A stretch of 64,000 nucleotides of DNA, from contig NC_089460.1 in the NCBI RefSeq assembly GCF_026210795.1, positions 620,001 to 684,000 on the forward strand, in the 5' to 3' direction. The translations under genes were made by a program, and so were the position numbers. This stretch comes from Rhizophagus irregularis (taxonomy: Eukaryota > Glomeromycota > Glomeromycetes > Glomerales > Glomeraceae). The notes under the pieces are model-generated. The model was not told the DNA's origin, made no database searches, and worked only from the letters and a program-made list of their open reading frames with translations. Positions 47,601-58,895 of the stretch are shown piece by piece; the stretch's first letter is position 1, and each line of letters opens with the position of its first letter.

Positions 47601-48958
47601 GATATGGAATGTGAGTTGTATGCCTTGCTTTGTTGGGATCTCCTAATGCTGAGATTACATTTCCCAGTGCCAATAATCCAGAATTTATAGCGATACCTTC
47701 TTTTGCTCGATCTCCACTTGCCGCTGTTCGCTTTAACTATATTAAACCAAAAAAAAAAAAACAAAAAAATTAAAATAAAAATAAAAATAGAAAAATTTTT
47801 CGTATTTTTTTTATATAAAATTAACTTACTCTTTCACTACCGGCTAAATCCACAAAATGAAATTTACTTGTAATTGTAACCCATTCACCAATATCATCAA
47901 ATCTACTGCTCATAACAGAATTGGCCCTTGAAGGAGCTCTTGAAATAGATCTTGAAGAAGGAGTTCCAGGTCTTGAAAAAGTAGGTGACATTGGAGAAGT
48001 AGCATTGGTATTTAGTTTTTGTTGTGTCATTGTTACAGAAAATATTGCATGAGATCTAGAGGATTTCTCATTCATATCTGTTGCTCCTACTTGTCTATGT
48101 TGTGAACCTATAGCTAAATAACTAAATAAAAAATAAATAGTATTAAAATATTTTTAATAATAATAATAAATAAATAAAGTTTAATATTTACTTTATAACT
48201 TCATCAACATTATTAACTTTAATTTCTTGTAATCCACTCCAATAAATATTTCCTTTAGAATCCTCTCTAATTTGTACAGAAGGTCTTCCTTCTTCATCAC
48301 CTTCACCAAGTAAATCAATTAAATCTTCATTATGAATTTCAATAAATGATACTTTTATTGTATATTTTCTATGATCAGTTTTTGATTGATGTATGGAATT
48401 AATGGTAGAAAATAATGTAGCCATTGCTCTCGGTATTATTCCTTTTGAATCTAAAGGTATTGAAGGGTTATCAGCTGTACCCATTGTATGTGTTTTTCCT
48501 GAAGATGTTTGACCATATGCTAATATTGTTACATTGAATCCTACGAGAAGAAGAAGAATAAATTTTTATGTAGTCGGATAAAACTCCGGGAACTTTAGAC
48601 AAAATCATTTGATTTTTACCTTCAATAAATTTAGCAACTAAATTTTCAACAGATTTGTCATAAATTTCTTCTTGAGTAGTTTCAGGAGGAAATACATTAT
48701 CAAAACTAAACACTTGTCTCTTTTCTCCCTCAACAACTATTTGATTTGTTGCATAAGGTGATGTAGTAATAATTTGTCTTTGAAATCGTGTGGGTAAATT
48801 TTCCAAATCATGAGCCGTTAATGGTTTTACACGTATAACTTTTAATCAGATTGACATTAGTACGTTATGTGACGTTACATTTCTCGAATAATCAAAATCA
48901 AAATATCCTTACCAACTTGCACTGAGACCTTTTCAGATCCTCCACCGGTGGAGGCCAT
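41614..48958 (-). CDS. Giant kinesin-4-like motor, 2,342 residues
   Basis: Five exons, 48913-48958, 48620-48838, 48192-48540, 47830-48121 and 41614-47736, all in phase; the last is a 6.1-kb exon. The N-terminal motor has VIRVKPL, the P-loop [14 protein letters not shown] (about residues 95-108), switch [12 protein letters not shown] and switch II DLAGSERLKR, then [20 protein letters not shown] and the neck start ANRARNIKN. An insert of about 50 residues rich in Ser and Pro ([17 protein letters not shown]) lies before switch II. After the motor come a glutamine run (about 438-447), a GRSTPTSG repeat patch and about 1,700 residues of heptad coiled coil with a [12 protein letters not shown] break. 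The motor resembles the kinesin-4 (KIF4/KIF21) class. There is no C-terminal WD40 as in KIF21 and no cysteine cluster as in KIF4. A role in microtubule length control or transport is a family inference. Confidence 0.92.
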
Positions 48959-50326
48959 TTTTTAAATTTTTTTTTTTTATTTTTAAAAAAAAATGATAAT
49001 ATTTTTTTTTTTTATTAATTTTTTTTTTATTATTTAAAAAAGGTAGAAAACTTAAAGCTTCATTTAGAAAAAGTTATATAAAGAACCAGTCTGCATATAA
49101 AGTATATAAAGTGAAAATAGGTAAATAAATAATGAAAAAACCTATAAATATTATTAAAATATTATTAAAACACTAAAGTGGTCAATTTGAAATGTTTTAT
49201 TTTTTAAATAATAAAAAAAGGTCAAGAAAAGAAAAAAGAATTTGTATTTGAACTTCAAAAGTCACCTTAGAAATTACAAAGTTGTACTAAAAAAAAAAAA
49301 ATTGTTCTTTGTTTAAAAATATTTTTTCACAAATAAAAATTCCAATAAAAGTTTAGTAAAAGATGCATTCGTGAAACTGTTTATCTATAAATCTTAAAAT
49401 TTTTTTTTTTTTTCGTAAGAAAAATGGAAAATAATAATAAGAGAAAAGGAAAGACCGAAAAAGATATGGACCCCGACGAAGACAAATATAGAAATATGAC
49501 AACGTAGTAGGATTTTTTTTTAAAGTTTTCTGTGTAGCCAATTTTTGTGCATTATGCTGCATTTTAATTGTATCAAACCCATTGTTTTCATTGAAATTTT
49601 TAAATCTGGCAAAAAGTTCTTTCTTACTGATGTCGCAGCAAACTAATTTTACTATAAGCATATGATTTATTTGCCTTAAACAGCCCTTATTACATATCGC
49701 CTGCATTAGGGATCAGCGAATTAAGTCCAAGCCTTATAATAGAATCCGAAGTCCATCATTAGTAAAAAGTGAAACGTTAGTAGTATATTAATAGTATATT
49801 AATAGTATTTTATATCAGGAAATCTCCACATAAATTACCTAACTTATCTTTATTCTCCGACCTTTTGGTTTTTTTGGTTTTAATTGTGCTGGAATGTTTG
49901 AAGTTTGCTTTAATTAAGCCAAATAAAGGTTTAATTTAATCAAAAGAGGAAAGGAGTTACCTCAAATACTGCATAAGCAAAAAGTCAGAATACGATTAAT
50001 ACCAACCATTGATTTTTATCCAAGTTGATTATAAATTCGAGGAATTCGAGAAAATCAAATCGTCAGAGGCTTTGCCAAAAAACAGAGAAAAAACGCGTGT
50101 CCGTGCCACATTTTAATAGAACTATGACGTGGCCTATATTTATTCACGAGTCACGACCGCCTGAAGAAATAAATAATGAATATCTTCATAATATTTGATT
50201 CAGATAGCCACATAAGCCATGCTAAGTAAATTGGTCGTGGATGTTATATTTATACAAGGAAATTTACGTGCTAATTTTTTTTTTTGAAAAAAAAAACCTA
50301 TTTTTTTTCTCTTTTGGTTTCTAAAA
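48959..50326. promoter_or_regulatory. Divergent intergenic region
   Basis: Between the kinesin gene (minus) and the small PLDc_N-type gene (plus). Long A and T runs fill 48,960-49,050 and 49,390-49,410. A frame at 49,353-49,706 on the minus strand has no family signal and I do not call it. Both promoters lie here. Confidence 0.45.
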
Positions 50327-50691
50327 ATGAGTAGTAATACTTTGAATGCATATATTGGTGGAATTTTAGGATTCATAATCGTACGCATTTTAATTTAATT
50401 ACAAAGATAATATTTAATTATTTAAATCGTTTAAAGAGAAAATTTTTTTTATTTTTTATTAGCTGATTCTTGATCTGATCGCTATTTTCGAAATTTTTCA
50501 AAGTGATCGTGAACCACTTTGGAAATTTATTTGGGTCGTATTTATTCTCGTCTTTCCAGTATTTGGTTGCCTTATATATTAGTAAGTATAGTATATCCCT
50601 TATTTAATATCGTTGATATATTAATATATCTAATATTTTATTTATTTTCAGTTTCTGTTCAAATCGCGATAAGCATAAGTCTAAACATTAA
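50327..50691 (+). CDS. Small two-helix membrane protein, PLDc_N type
   Basis: Three exons, 50327-50380, 50463-50581 and 50652-50691, give 70 residues; it was found by splicing because no single exon is long. The protein reads as two membrane helices, AYIGGILGFIILILDLIAIF and FIWVVFILVFPVFGCLIYYF, joined by a short loop EIFQSDREPLWK, with a short basic tail. The loop and second helix (..LWKFIWVVFILVFPVFGCLIY..) match the small domain known as PLDc_N, found at the N-terminus of cardiolipin synthases and also as stand-alone small proteins. Stand-alone forms have no known activity. All splice sites are GT-AG and phases close. Confidence 0.7.
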
Positions 50692-51315
50692 TAATCGCTT
50701 CTTTAATATTGTGAAATACAATGTTGTAAATAGTAAATTCGTAAATATAATTTTTTAGATCTTATTTTTTTTTTTCAGTTATTAATAATGATGATTTCTC
50801 CAAAGATCATGAATGGGTTAATAGGTTAGGAGTGAGTAAAACAATAAATTTACTATATGAATTTCCAAAAATATTCACGTGATTAATAAAATTTGGTCTA
50901 CAAACCCACATCAGTGGCACAGATATTACTATTTTTATCGCGTTTTTTTTAATGAAAGAATGAAAGAAAAAAAAATATCTTTTTATTGAATTTTTTTATT
51001 TTTTTACGAATATACAACAAAACAGTAATTTTAACAAAAAAAAGTGTTTTAAAGTATTTTTTTTAATGAAAATAAGTATTTATAAAGTGTTTTTTTTAAT
51101 AAAGCAAGTATTTTAAAGTGGTTTTTTAACGAAAACAAAGCATTTTTTATTATTTTTTTTAACGAAAACAAAGTATATTTAACAAAGTAATTTACAATTA
51201 AACCGCGAAAAAAGTCTGTATAAACAAAAACAAAAATCGGTGGCTTAGCTGTGCCACTGACGTGGCTTCCTGTGGGGTTACCAATTAGTATACATATATT
51301 GTGCGTCAGATATAG
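50692..51315. other. Intergenic, tandem-like AAAGTATTT words
   Basis: Between 50,980 and 51,190 the words AAAGTRTTTT and TTAACGAAAACAAAG recur several times at irregular 25-45 bp spacing, a degenerate simple repeat. A GC-richer patch follows from 51,240. No gene is seen. Confidence 0.5.
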
Positions 51316-51795
51316 ATTGATACCTGACGCGCGTCACTTGTTGTGTGTCAGGTTGACGGCGCAGTGTGGCGCAGCGATTTTTCCAAAAAAAATTAAATTG
51401 CAATTTTTTTTATTTAAAATAAAACCTTTAAATTACTGCACTAGATGTATTTTCGTCCGCTCTGCAAATTTACTTAGAGTATATACGGGCGGTTTAGAAG
51501 GCTATTTTCGAGTTATTTAACAAAAACCGTTTTTTTGACAAATCCAATTTTGGAAATGATCGGCAAAGACGATAAAATCAGTTGTTATATACTAAAGTCA
51601 AAATCTACGTCCAAAACCTCCTTCCGTTTATAAGTAAATTTTGTAAAACAGATGAAAATACATCTAATGTGTAAATTTGAAAGCATTACATTAAAAAGAA
51701 AATCTTTAACTTAGATTTTTTTGAATTACTGCGCCACACTGCGCTGTCAACCTGACACACATTTCAGACGTGCGACATTAAATTTCCAGACTAAT
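51316..51795. mobile_element. Fold-back MITE with GC-rich inverted arms
   Basis: The left arm GTGTGTCAGGTTGACGGCGC (about 51,342-51,373 in full) is complementary to the right arm at about 51,729-51,761 (CTGCGCCACACTGCGCTGTC...) with one mismatch in 32 bp. Inside, CTAGATGTATTTTCGTCCGC and a diverged complement at about 51,633-51,668 continue the stem over another 40 bp. Outer ends are less certain. The core is AT-rich and non-coding. The arms are much richer in GC than the surroundings. Confidence 0.75.
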
Positions 51796-53100
51796 AACAT
51801 TTTTTTTTCATACAATTGATTAAACTCAAACTCATGACAATTTTTTTCAAGCAAATCTTATAATATATATTTTATATAAACTAAATAGGTATAAAATTTT
51901 CATAATACATATATGTAATTTATTATTACATACAAGTTTACTTAAAAGTAGTTTCATTAGTAAAAAAAAAAAGTTTACTATGGGAGACCTTTATTGTACA
52001 ATTCAGGTGAACACAATGTGAAAGTGGGGGTTTGAGGACTGAAGGTCTAATCCCCACCGAAACATTGGGTGCAAAGTGAACTACCGAACGTTAAATCAAT
52101 ATCAATTTTTCTTATTATATTAGAAAAGCTTCTATCAGCTTTAGAATCTTAATTTCAATATTATATTTTAAAGCTTTATGTGGGTTCTCCATCTTCAGAA
52201 AGCATATCGATTTTTATTAATATATTAGAAAAGCTTCTAATGGCTTTAGAATCTTAATTTCTATATCATCTATTCAGTTATATTTATTAAATCTAACGAA
52301 AATTATTATATCAGGAATTGATTCTGCATGACTAGTTAGCTCATTAATTAGCATATTAACTACTTAAGTCTAATGAAAATAAGTCAAACAATCCTTATTA
52401 TCCCTTAAATAAGTCTAACGAAAAATTGTAAATAAGTCTAACTGTTCCAATTCCTCCATCATATTAAAGTCTAATGAAAATATGTATGCCATGTTCTATA
52501 TCTATGCGCGTTAGCTTATTAAATGGCATATCGAATTATTAAGTCTAACGAAAATTGTTCCAATTTTGCAGTATAAGTCGCAAACGAAAAAATTTAAGTC
52601 AAATGATTGTTAAGTTGCTCCATTATAATCTAATGAAAATTGTGAATAAAGAACTGGTTTTGCACAGGCAAACTCCTTAACTAGCATGTTTTATATAAAA
52701 GTCTAATGAAAATAACTCCTGTAAAAATCCTGAAAAATCTGTGAAATTGTTACAACTTTTCTTTAAATTTTCGTTAATAAAGCAAGATGTGACTAGCTCA
52801 TCAAATAGCATAAAACTTTAACAAAAAAATATAAGTCTAATAAAAATTTAGCAAATGCCTATTGGATATTGCATCTAAAATTTAAGTTAGCCAAAATAAT
52901 CTTTTCATTTATTCTAATCGGCAACTAACACAATAATCTCTTTATTCCATTTTTATCGAATAAGGCGTTATTGCACAAAGAGAAATATTAAAATTTGTAA
53001 GCATATTTCTATAGGTAACTATTATTTTCTCATAACTTCTTTCTCGTATCTCTGATTAAAGTTTATCATAGAATTGGCTAGCAAAGGATTGGCTGAGCGC
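51796..53100. repeat. Degenerate repeat field (AAGTCTAAYGAAAAT)
   Basis: At 52,280-52,850 the word AAGTCTAAYGAAAAT and close variants recur about ten times. Several copies are preceded by TTAGCTCATTAA..AGCATAT, so the underlying unit is longer and has decayed. Just upstream, two direct copies of about 60 bp (TATTAGAAAAGCTTCTA..GCTTTAGAATCTTAATTT) start at about 52,119 and 52,225. No coding frame is seen. A tRNA-like string (GGTCTAATCCCC, about 52,048) occurs at 52,000-52,070 but does not fold. Confidence 0.6.
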
Positions 53101-53144
53101 TCAACGGCCAATTAGCCAAATTCCGGGTAATCGATCGCTGGACC

Positions 53145-53785
53145 GACCTGAAATTCAGGTCAGGTATGAGATTTTTGAAAAAAATTCAGGTCAGGTATAA
53201 AGATTGACCTGACCTGATTAACCTGTTGACCTGAAACTATTGATTCTACTATATAATAAAAGTGAGTTGCAGTATTGCGATTCACTTTTTTATATTGATT
53301 TTATATAATAAAAGTAAGTTATAGTATTGCGATTCACTTTTTTATATTGATTTTATATAATAAAAGTAAGTTGCAGTATTGCGATTCACTTTTTTATATT
53401 AATTTTATATAATAAAAGTGAGTTGAAATATTGCGATTCACTTTTTTATATTGATTTTGTATAATAAAAGTGAATTGCAGTATTGGGATTCACTTTTTTA
53501 TATGATTTTAATATAAAAATGTTGAATCGTAATATTTCGAGAAAAAACATTGCGAAAATATTTTTTTCATAATATTATATTAAAAAAAACGGTTTGCAAT
53601 ATTTTTTTCAATATTTTAATAAAAAATGTTGCAAAAACGTTTTTTTTCATAATATTATATTAAAAAAAAAGTTTTGTACCATTTTTTTTCAATACTTTAA
53701 TAAAAATAGTCCTGAAATTTTTCAGGTTTCAGGTCAGGTTAGGTTAAACAGACAACCTGATATAACCTGATCTGACTTGACCAAT
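53145..53785 (+). repeat. Left copy of the CAGGTCAGGT repeat
   Basis: This copy begins with ACCTGAAATTCAGGTCAGGT words and then has five tandem units of about 60 bp (AATAAAAGTGAGTTGCAGTA...TTCACTTTTTTATAT), each palindromic. AT-rich hairpin blocks with AAAACGTTTTTTTTCATAAT follow. It ends with another set of CAGGTCAGGTTA words. The copy at 60,890-61,754 is the same repeat in reverse orientation. Confidence 0.85.
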
Positions 53786-54250
53786 TTAGAATTTTAGCCG
53801 ATTGGCCAATATAAATTCTTTCTTGTCAAAGCCTATCATAGTATTGGGTAATATAATAATCTCTAACATGTAGTGGATATCATCCACAAGCAAAGGCTGT
53901 AGGCTTTCCATAATTAGAATAAGGTATATGTTTTTTAGCCTTCCAATGGAATCAACATCCTTCAGGCCTAGTACTAGCATTCTCACAAGCCATTCCGATA
54001 TTGCAGAGAAATGGGCAAGAATATGTGCCAATCATCCTACTTTTTTATTACTAGATTCAAAAAGATTAATTAATAATTAATTAATGCTTCAGTTTTGCAA
54101 TAACTAGAACCGCTTCAAAAAGCTTATAAATACTTATTTTTAGTAGAGTTTCTATAATTGAAAAGTGATAGATACATAAGAAATAAATAATTAAAGAAAA
54201 AATTATATATAAGAAGTAATACGAACAGCTGAGAAAGCTAACTATATACC
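53786..54250. other. Segment between repeat and polymerase relic
   Basis: On the minus strand a cysteine-rich broken frame (CPFLCNIGMACENASTRPEG and nearby histidines) lies at about 53,800-54,030. It looks like a relic of a small zinc-binding protein, possibly part of the virus-like element or of the DNA into which the repeat jumped. The rest is AT-rich. Confidence 0.35.
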
Positions 54251-55636
54251 AAATGTTTGATACTTACCCAGAATATATAGAAGAATTTAGTATAGAGATA
54301 GCTGATTTCAATCCAATTGATCCTATTGCCTATATACCTTTGCCAGAAACTTTGCCAAAACATAATAACAGAATTATTAATATTCAAAATAAGAATGACT
54401 GGTATTTTGGATGATGTGTTCTAGAAGCTTTGCATCCGATTAAAGTTTATCTAGAAAGAAATCCACATCGGCCATAATGCAAGAGTCTAAATAATACCCT
54501 CCAACCGGTGTAACTAAAGATATGAAATAGATTACACAGAAATTAATGTTAGATAGTGATAATTAGTTAACTGAAAATATAATATAGATAAATAATTAGC
54601 CGATGGGTAAATAATTAACCGATAAATAATATTTATAGTTTAGTTTAGTCACAAGAAAGTCATATGATAATACATTTTTATTTTTTATTATTTTCTTAAA
54701 AATTTTAATAGAAAAAGAATAGTAGATAGTAGAAATAATTTTCTTAACATGTATAAATACAAGTGGGATTCATTAGGAATTTCGCAGTCAATTTTTGGCT
54801 CAAATAAAATAATATTAAAATATTAATTATTAAAAGTTATTCAAATATGAATATGCTCATTGTACGCTTGAGAATTAATTAATATTATATTATAAGTCCA
54901 GAGAAGTAAAGTAAGGGAAATTATCCTAGTTTAATTATTATATGAACTGAAATAAGAAGTTAAGAGAACTCTCGCAGTTTATAAGAGAAATTATGAGAAT
55001 GTAAGAGATATAAATGAAAGAGAGCAAGAAGTTAAGAGATTATAAAATCTAAACCAAGCATAATATTGAACTGAGTATGAGTTTAGTCTACCGATATGTG
55101 GTAGGTATCGGTGACGTCAGTAAAGAATAGGAGTATCAAAACTTTTAATAATTATAAATGCATGCAACCAAATCCATATCGAATAATCTGAGATCTTGAA
55201 ATGCTAATTGGAAAGCTGATTCCAGAAAAGAAAACAAAGTTAACCCATACAAAAAGGCTACAGATGCATAAGCCATGTGGTTATTGCTATATGATTATTC
55301 ATATGGATAGTTTACTTAACTATGAAATCATAAGTCACAATTTATATAGAGGACCTGATGCGCTAGAAAGATTTGTCCTCAAAATCGAAGAGGAACTCTT
55401 AACTATCCAAGAAAATTTATCTGCACCGGCTAAAATGATAATGGCATCAGGAGACTTGAAAGCATATAATGAAGTGACAAAACCCCGCTTATTTATAATA
55501 AAGGTCACTGTAGAAAATTGGCCCCTTACTAATAGTTTTTACCTTACTTTTTTCTTACATTCTATTGGTTAATTAGCTAAAAAGGAAAAAAATCATAACA
55601 ATATAACATAAAATTTCCTTTTATAGTAGAATCTGC

Positions 55637-56538
55637 TATATGGGCTGATTTGTCTACCTTTAATTAAAATATTGATTTTATTACATTTTTATTATACAAA
55701 ATACTATATAATATACAGTAAATTGGAAATGAGTATTAAAAAATTTTTATTTAATGTTATTATACTATAATTTGGTAAATATTTCTTTTAAATTAATATA
55801 ATTCTTAGCACTTACTATATATGTTAAAAATTTGTATTTCAACTTAAAACGTAAATATCTCCAGATCCAGTGATCCAATTGGCAAGCTCTTTTTTCGTTT
55901 ATATAGACCAGATCAAAGGCTTTCCAAAAAGCCTAAATTTATAAAAAATGGATCAGTGGATCCCAAGATATTTGCATTTAAACATGTTAAAAGGTTCGTA
56001 CCTCAACTTTAAACGTAAATATCTCCGGATCTAATGATTCAATTGGCGAGCTCTTTTTTCGCCTATAAAGTCCAGAACGAGAGCTTTCCAACGAGCCTAA
56101 AATTATAGAAAACGGATCAGTGAATCTTGATATATTTGCGTTTAAAGATGGTAATACAAACTCTGACATAAAATAATTATTTTTATTGTTTGAAAATATT
56201 TATTATAATACCATCTTTTATATGATATTTTTATTATACTTTTATAAACATTTATAGCTACTAAGGCTATATACATTTTTATTTTACTTTATATTTTTAT
56301 TAAAATATACTTACTTTTTAATAATATATGTTAAAAATTCCATATATATGAGAAATAGGTTTTTTATTAGTGAAATGGGTTTTTTCATAGTTCTTTTACA
56401 TTTAATAATTTAAGTTTTGCAAATGTAAATTTTTGTTCAACTTATTATTTAGTCAAGTGATCATCAATCAGATGATTTTTTGGTATTACAAAATCAATCA
56501 ATAACTCTTTTTAATGCAAAGTAGACAAATCAGCCCAT
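55637..56538. mobile_element. Inverted-repeat element inserted in the polymerase relic
   Basis: The ends TATGGGCTGATTTGTCTACC (left) and GTAGACAAATCAGCCCATAT (right) are inverted copies, about 22-24 bp long, and bound about 900 bp. Inside, two tandem copies of a unit of about 150 bp (55,838-55,990 and 55,998-56,150) share TTTAAACGTAAATATCTCC starts, and each ends in a mirrored ATATTTGC(A/G)TTTAAA, so each copy is itself palindromic. No coding frame. It is a non-autonomous DNA element. Confidence 0.75.
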
Positions 56539-57691
56539 ATGCAAAGAATTTTATATATGATTTTTATCTTAGACCTGGGGGTGACCTATCTTATAAGTAA
56601 GTGGGATTCTGAAGTGACTGAATGCTGGATTTATAAGGGACCTTTCTTAAAACCAGCACCAAAAGTAGTACAAAAACTTGAAGAAGCAAAGCATAATTTA
56701 TTAAAAATCAAAGAATGGGAATCATGTATGGAAAAGAAACATTCTGAAAAGAAAGAAGCACAGAAAAGATACTAAGAAGCTTTAAATCGAAAAGTAAAAG
56801 ATCATGACCATATAAATGGAAACTATCGAGGTCCAGCTCATGATACTTGTAATAAAAAGTTGCAGATAGGCTCTTTTGAAACCAAAGTGCCCCTTATCTG
56901 TCATAATTTACAGGAATATGACTCTCATTTGCTTATGAAAGTTATGAGCAAGTTCACAGCTGATAAGCTAAATTGCATTTCAGAGAATATAGGAAAGTAC
57001 AAAGCCATAAATGTTGACCAGCTCTGATTTTTTAATAACTTTTAGCATATGGGAATGGGATTAGATAAATTAGTAGAATATCTAGAAGGAAAGCTTGAAA
57101 AATTCCCTCTAACTGTTAAGTACTTTACTGAGAAAGGCTATTCAATAGATAAGATTAAGCTTCTTTTTTGAAAGGGCATTTTCCCATACGACAGGACAAA
57201 TGCATGGAAAAAATTTGATAGAACAAGCCTTCCTATCTAGAAAGGACTTCTATTTACTACTTAGTCAGTAAAATATTAGTAAAAAGAATTACAAACATGC
57301 TCAAAAGGTATGGCAAATATTCAAGATGAAGAACTTTGGAAAATATCATGATCTTTATCTTGAGACAGATGTACTTTTACTTGCAGATGTTTTCATGAAC
57401 TACACTATCATGTGCTTGAAAAATGATGGCTTAAATCCCTCTCATTATGTTTCAGCATTTGGAATGTTTAATGATTCTCTTTACAAAAGTAGTGGGCAGA
57501 ATTCAAACTCATAACAAATATGGATGAATATCTAACAGTAGAAAATGGCATTCGTGAAGGCATGACAATAACAAGTTATCGATACGCTAAAGCAAATAAT
57601 TCATAATGTTCAGACTATGAGTCCAGCAAGCCGAATTCCTGAATCATGTATGAAAATATGAATGCTTTATATTCAGGTGCAATGATCCAAT

Positions 57692-58895
57692 TAAAGCTCT
57701 GAACAGTTTGGGCTAAACTAGGAAACCGATCTGAAACCAGCTTAAAATTTGGTTTGGTTTGGTTTGGTTCAGGTATTAGAACTGAAAAACTAGTGGTTCG
57801 GTTCAGTTTAATCCAATTTTTTATAAAAATGTGAAAAATCAAATAGCTGTTCATCTAGTGATTATACAAAGTTGAGCCATATATCATTGGATTCATCTCA
57901 ACGAGACATGTCGAATGGCGGTAAAATCATGTCTCTAGCATCAATAAATCACATGTTAATCCATGCTAAATGATTTATAAATAATTGGAATTAGCAAGCT
58001 ATCTATTAGTGCTAGAGATATGATCTTTGCACCATTCGACGCGTCTCAGTGAGACGAATCCAATGAATATAAATTTGTCTGTATACGACCACTGGATGGC
58101 GAATAATGTCAAATTTCGCATTTTTTTAAAATTTTTGAATGTTAAAAATTAAAAATTCCGATACATGAATTTATTCATCATCTAATAGTTGTACAAATAT
58201 GAATTAGGACTCATTGGATTCATCTCGATGAGATGAGTCGAATGGTGGTGAGATCATGTCTCTAACATCAATAGATCGTAAATTAATTCATGCTAAATGA
58301 TTTATAAAAAATTGGCATTAGCAAGCTATCTATTGATGCTAGAGACGTGATCTTAACACCATTCATCTCGTTTCATCAAAACGAATCCAATGAGTTCTAA
58401 TTCATATTTGTATGACCATTGGACGATGAATAAATTCATGTATCGGAATTTTTAATTTTTAACGTTCAAAAATTTTAAAAAAATGCAAAACTTGACATTA
58501 TTCGCCATCCAGTGGTCATATATAGACGAATTTATATTCATTAAATTCGTCTCACTGAGATGCGTCGAATGGTGCTAAGATCATGTCTCTAGCACCGATA
58601 GATGGCTTGCTAATTCCAATTGTTGTTAAATTATTTAGCGTAGATTAACTTGTGATCTATCGATGCTAAAAATATGATCATACTGCCATTCGACGTGTCT
58701 CGTTGAGACGAATCCAATGATATATGGCTTGACTTTGTATGATCACTAGATGGATGGCTATTCGATTTTTCGCATTTTTATAAAAATCAGATTAAATCGA
58801 ACTGAACTGCCAGTTTTTCGGTTTGGTTCTTATAGATTTCAGCTCTAATCTGAACCGTCTATAATCCAGACTAAACCGACCCATTCAGAGCTTTA
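57692..58895. mobile_element. Modular palindromic element inserted in the polymerase relic
   Basis: The element has long inverted arms of about 250 bp starting AAAGCTCTGAACAG on the left and, in complement, AAAGCTCTGAATGG on the right. Next to the ends are GGTTTGGTTTGG and CGGTTTGGTTC strings. Inside, a module of about 65 bp (CATTGGATTCRTCTCAACGAG...GTCGAATGG...ATGTCTCTAGCATC) occurs six times in strictly alternating orientation near 57,890, 58,005, 58,215, 58,335, 58,540 and 58,660. TA occurs at both ends. It has no gene. Confidence 0.8.

Noticed and set aside
49353-49706. A 117-codon minus-strand frame
   Set aside because: It has biased low-complexity ends (Phe/Lys runs), no family signal and no splice structure.
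52000-52080. A tRNA-like string GGTCTAATCCCC
   Set aside because: No fold could be drawn, and it lies in a repeat field.
53230-53520. A CRISPR-like array from the regular 60-bp units
   Set aside because: Units are contiguous palindromic tandem repeats with no unique spacers, in a eukaryotic genome.
53060-53850. A roughly 20-bp direct repeat (AAAG..TATCATAG.ATTGG) on both sides of the left CAGGTCAGGT copy, as a target duplication
   Set aside because: The two copies differ at several positions and are longer than usual duplications. They do not abut the repeat ends.
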